DNA from: Acidimicrobiaceae bacterium
GTDB lineage: Bacteria > Actinomycetota > Acidimicrobiia > Acidimicrobiales > Bog-793
Direction: 5' to 3'
Length of the DNA stretch: 38,943 nt
Assembly (NCBI GenBank): GCA_003139355.1
Contig: PLIM01000095.1
Span: forward strand, 1-38,943
Below, piece by piece: positions 36,826 to 38,943 of this stretch. The notes beneath the pieces are model-generated. The model worked only from the letters and a program-made list of their open reading frames with translations. It was not told the DNA's origin and did no database searches. The position numbers and the translations under genes were made by a program. Numbering within the stretch: the first letter of the stretch is position 1; every line of letters starts with the position of its first letter.

Positions 36826-37254
36826 ATGGCACGTCGTCGCGTCGCCGCCATCGTAAAGATCCAGCTGCCCGCGGGAGCAGCCACGCCTGCACCGCCGGTC
36901 GGGACGGCCCTCGGCCCGCATGGTGTGCAGACGATGGAGTTCTGCAAGCAGTACAACGCCGCAACCGAGAACCAGCGCGGCACGATCATCCCCGTCGAGA
37001 TAACGATCTATGAGGATCGCTCGTTCACCTTCGTGCTGAAGACACCTCCGACGACGTTCCTCATCCGGGAGGCGGCCGGTCTCGAGAAGGGGAGCCAGCT
37101 TGCCGGGCGCGAGTCCGCCGGCTCGATCACTGATGACCAGGTCGCGGAGATTGCCTTGAAGAAGATGCCGGACCTCAATGCCAACGATCTCGAAGCCGCC
37201 AAGCGCCAGGTGGCGGGCACCGCTCGCTCCATGGGCGTCGCAGTCAGCAAGTGA
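36826..37254 (+). CDS. rplK: 50S ribosomal protein L11
   Basis: [36 protein letters not shown]. Confidence 0.97.
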   Translation: MARRRVAAIVKIQLPAGAATPAPPVGTALGPHGVQTMEFCKQYNAATENQRGTIIPVEITIYEDRSFTFVLKTPPTTFLIREAAGLEKGSQLAGRESAGSITDDQVAEIALKKMPDLNANDLEAAKRQVAGTARSMGVAVSK

Positions 37255-37303
37255 CGACCGCCTCGCAGTCGGGCGGCACGCCACATCGAAGGGAGCTCTC
37301 CAA

Positions 37304-38026
37304 GTGAACAAGGGAAAGCGGTATGCCGAAGCGGTGAAGGGCTACGACCGTGATCACCTCTACTCGCCCGTCGAGGCGGTGGATTTGGTCAAGAGCCTCG
37401 CAAAGGCCCGTTTCGACGAGACCGTCGAGCTGGCCACGCGCCTCGGCGTCGATCCACGGCGCGCGGACCAGATCGTCCGCGGCTCACTCTCACTGCCGGC
37501 GGGCACGGGGCGGGCTGTACGCGTCGCTGTCTTTGCCGCCGGCGAGCAGGCTGCCGAGGCACGTGCTGCAGGCGCTGACGTTGTAGGAGCAGATGATCTC
37601 GTGCTCCGAATCGAGAAAGAGGGCTTTCTGGCATTTGACGTCGCCGTCGCCACGCCGGATCTAATGGCCCAGGTCGGACGGCTCGGGCGCGTGCTCGGGC
37701 CCCGCGGCCTGATGCCAAATCCCAAGGCCGGGACCGTGACCACGGACATCGCGAAGGCGGTTGCCGAGTTCAAGGCCGGGCGCGTGGAATACCGGACCGA
37801 TCGGGTCGGCAACGTGCACATCCCCATCGGCAAGGCGTCCTTCGAGCGCGCGCAACTGGTTGACAACTACCGGGCCGTGATCGACGAGCTCATCCGAGCC
37901 AAGCCCGCGGCCGCCAAGGGTCGCTACCTGCGGTCGGTGACCGTGAGCTCGACGATGGGCCCGGGCGTGAAGATTGACCCGGCCAAGGCGCGGCTCACCG
38001 ATGAGGAGCTGGCAGCGTCGGCTTGA
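37304..38026 (+). CDS. rplA: 50S ribosomal protein L1
   Basis: [14 protein letters not shown]..., [25 protein letters not shown] start. Confidence 0.97.
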   Translation: MNKGKRYAEAVKGYDRDHLYSPVEAVDLVKSLAKARFDETVELATRLGVDPRRADQIVRGSLSLPAGTGRAVRVAVFAAGEQAAEARAAGADVVGADDLVLRIEKEGFLAFDVAVATPDLMAQVGRLGRVLGPRGLMPNPKAGTVTTDIAKAVAEFKAGRVEYRTDRVGNVHIPIGKASFERAQLVDNYRAVIDELIRAKPAAAKGRYLRSVTVSSTMGPGVKIDPAKARLTDEELAASA

Positions 38027-38097
38027 GCAGCCCGTCCGTCGTTTGCTGATCTGCCCGTCGGCGGAGGTCGGCTACCATTCAGCTCACAATTGAATAA

Positions 38098-38250
38098 CTC
38101 GCCGTAGATCTCCGGTGCGCCGAAAGGCGCTGAAAGGGTTTCCGTCCCGCCCGACGAGGCGAAGTGCCAAGCGCTTCCCACGTCCTGCGCGTCGTGGTCC
38201 CTCCGGAGTCGTGTCTTCGGGCTCGGCCCGGGGCATGCGATCAAAGGAGC
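38098..38250 (+). ncRNA. probable ribosomal protein L10 leader (cis-regulatory, upstream of rplJ)
   Basis: position between rplA and rplJ; CCGTAGATCTCCGGTGC segment followed by hairpin GCGCC-GAAA-GGCGC (38117-38130); structure not verified with a covariance model. Confidence 0.6.
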
Positions 38251-38254
38251 GCTC

Positions 38255-38943
38255 ATGGCAGGTCCGAGACCTGAGAAGGTCGCCGTCGTGGAGGAGGTGC
38301 GCGAGCATCTCGGCAGCTCCGGCGCGGCGATCCTCACCGAGTACCGCGGCCTCAAGGTGGGCGACCTGGCAACTTTGCGCCGACAGCTGCGCACCGCGGG
38401 TGCCGAGTACAAGATCTTCAAGAACACCCTGGTGCGCCGCGCGACTGCGGACAGCGACCAGGCCGCTCTCAGCGTTTTCCTGCATGGGCCGACGGCCATC
38501 GTCTTCGTTCGCGAGGATGTCGGGCCAGTCGCGAAGGTGCTCCGAGATTTCGGCCGAGTTCACCCACAGCTCATCGTAAAGGGCGGGCTCCTCGGTACCC
38601 AGCTGCTCGATGCCGAAGGCGCAAGCGCCCTTGCGGACCTTCCCTCTCGTGAGGTGCTGCTCGCCCAGCTCGCCGGCGCGATAGCTGCTCCGATGCGGCA
38701 GTTCGCCGGATTGCTGCAGGCGCTGCCACGAGGCCTCGCTTACGGGCTGTCTGCGTTGATCTCCAAGCTAGGCGGCGCGACGGACACGGCCGAGGCCACC
38801 GAGACGGCCGAGGTCACCGACACGGCCGAGGCCACCGACACGGCCGAGACCACCGACACGGCCGAGACCACCGACGCTGCCGAGGTCACCGACACGGCCG
38901 AGGCCACCGACGCTGCCGAGGCCACCGACGCTGCCGAGACCAC
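38255..38943 (+). CDS. rplJ: 50S ribosomal protein L10 (3' end beyond window) with acidic tandem-repeat C-terminal extension
   Basis: EKVAVVEEVREHLGSSGAAILTEYRGLKVGDLATLRRQLRTAGAEYKIFKNTLVRRA; SD AAAGGAG; continues to the window end. Confidence 0.95.
   Translation, partial: MAGPRPEKVAVVEEVREHLGSSGAAILTEYRGLKVGDLATLRRQLRTAGAEYKIFKNTLVRRATADSDQAALSVFLHGPTAIVFVREDVGPVAKVLRDFGRVHPQLIVKGGLLGTQLLDAEGASALADLPSREVLLAQLAGAIAAPMRQFAGLLQALPRGLAYGLSALISKLGGATDTAEATETAEVTDTAEATDTAETTDTAETTDAAEVTDTAEATDAAEATDAAET
38783..38943 (+). repeat. 18-bp in-frame tandem repeat GACACGGCCGAGGCCACC (>=9 copies, continues past window)
   Basis: successive 18-mers from 38783, 38801, 38819, 38837, 38855, 38873, 38891, 38909, 38927 with 1-3 substitutions; encodes (D/E)(T/A)AE(A/V/T)T. 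Confidence 0.97.

Noticed and set aside
38740-38943. Minus-strand (VSAASVAS)n ORF over the L10 repeat
   Set aside because: Antisense reading of the 18-bp repeat; the plus frame is continuous with L10.

Overview
The window is a high-GC, densely coding chromosomal segment. It looks actinobacterial, possibly Acidimicrobiia-like, but that lineage is an inference. (1) 65-5385: heme/tetrapyrrole operon hemA-hemC-hemD-hemB-hemL. (2) 5367-6716 (-): geranylgeranyl-reductase-family flavoprotein, divergent from a complete 14-gene Complex I operon nuoA-nuoN (6798-22365). (3) 22403-25411 (-): large fusion of a calcineurin-like phosphoesterase domain with degenerate metal motifs, transmembrane segments and an MprF-type DUF2156 domain. 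(4) Acetyl-CoA synthetase, HAD-like phosphatase, YajQ, tRNA-Tyr, YfhO-like membrane protein, MptB-like mannosyltransferase and a GNAT acetyltransferase. (5) 33983-38943: translation/transcription locus tRNA-Thr, tRNA-Met, rpmG, ECF sigma, zinc-finger anti-sigma, tRNA-Trp, secE, nusG, rplK, rplA, L10 leader, rplJ (truncated by the window end). No mobile element, CRISPR array or rRNA was seen. The most unusual signals are: the degenerate-phosphoesterase/MprF fusion; an ECF sigma/anti-sigma pair embedded between rpmG and tRNA-Trp, with an apparent CTG start for the sigma and an Arg-rich (RARLT)n N-terminus on the anti-sigma; an 18-bp x >=9 in-frame tandem repeat forming an acidic tail on ribosomal protein L10; and a recurring pattern of in-frame short tandem repeats at termini or linkers of housekeeping proteins (NuoE, NuoG, NuoJ, NusG, L10, anti-sigma).
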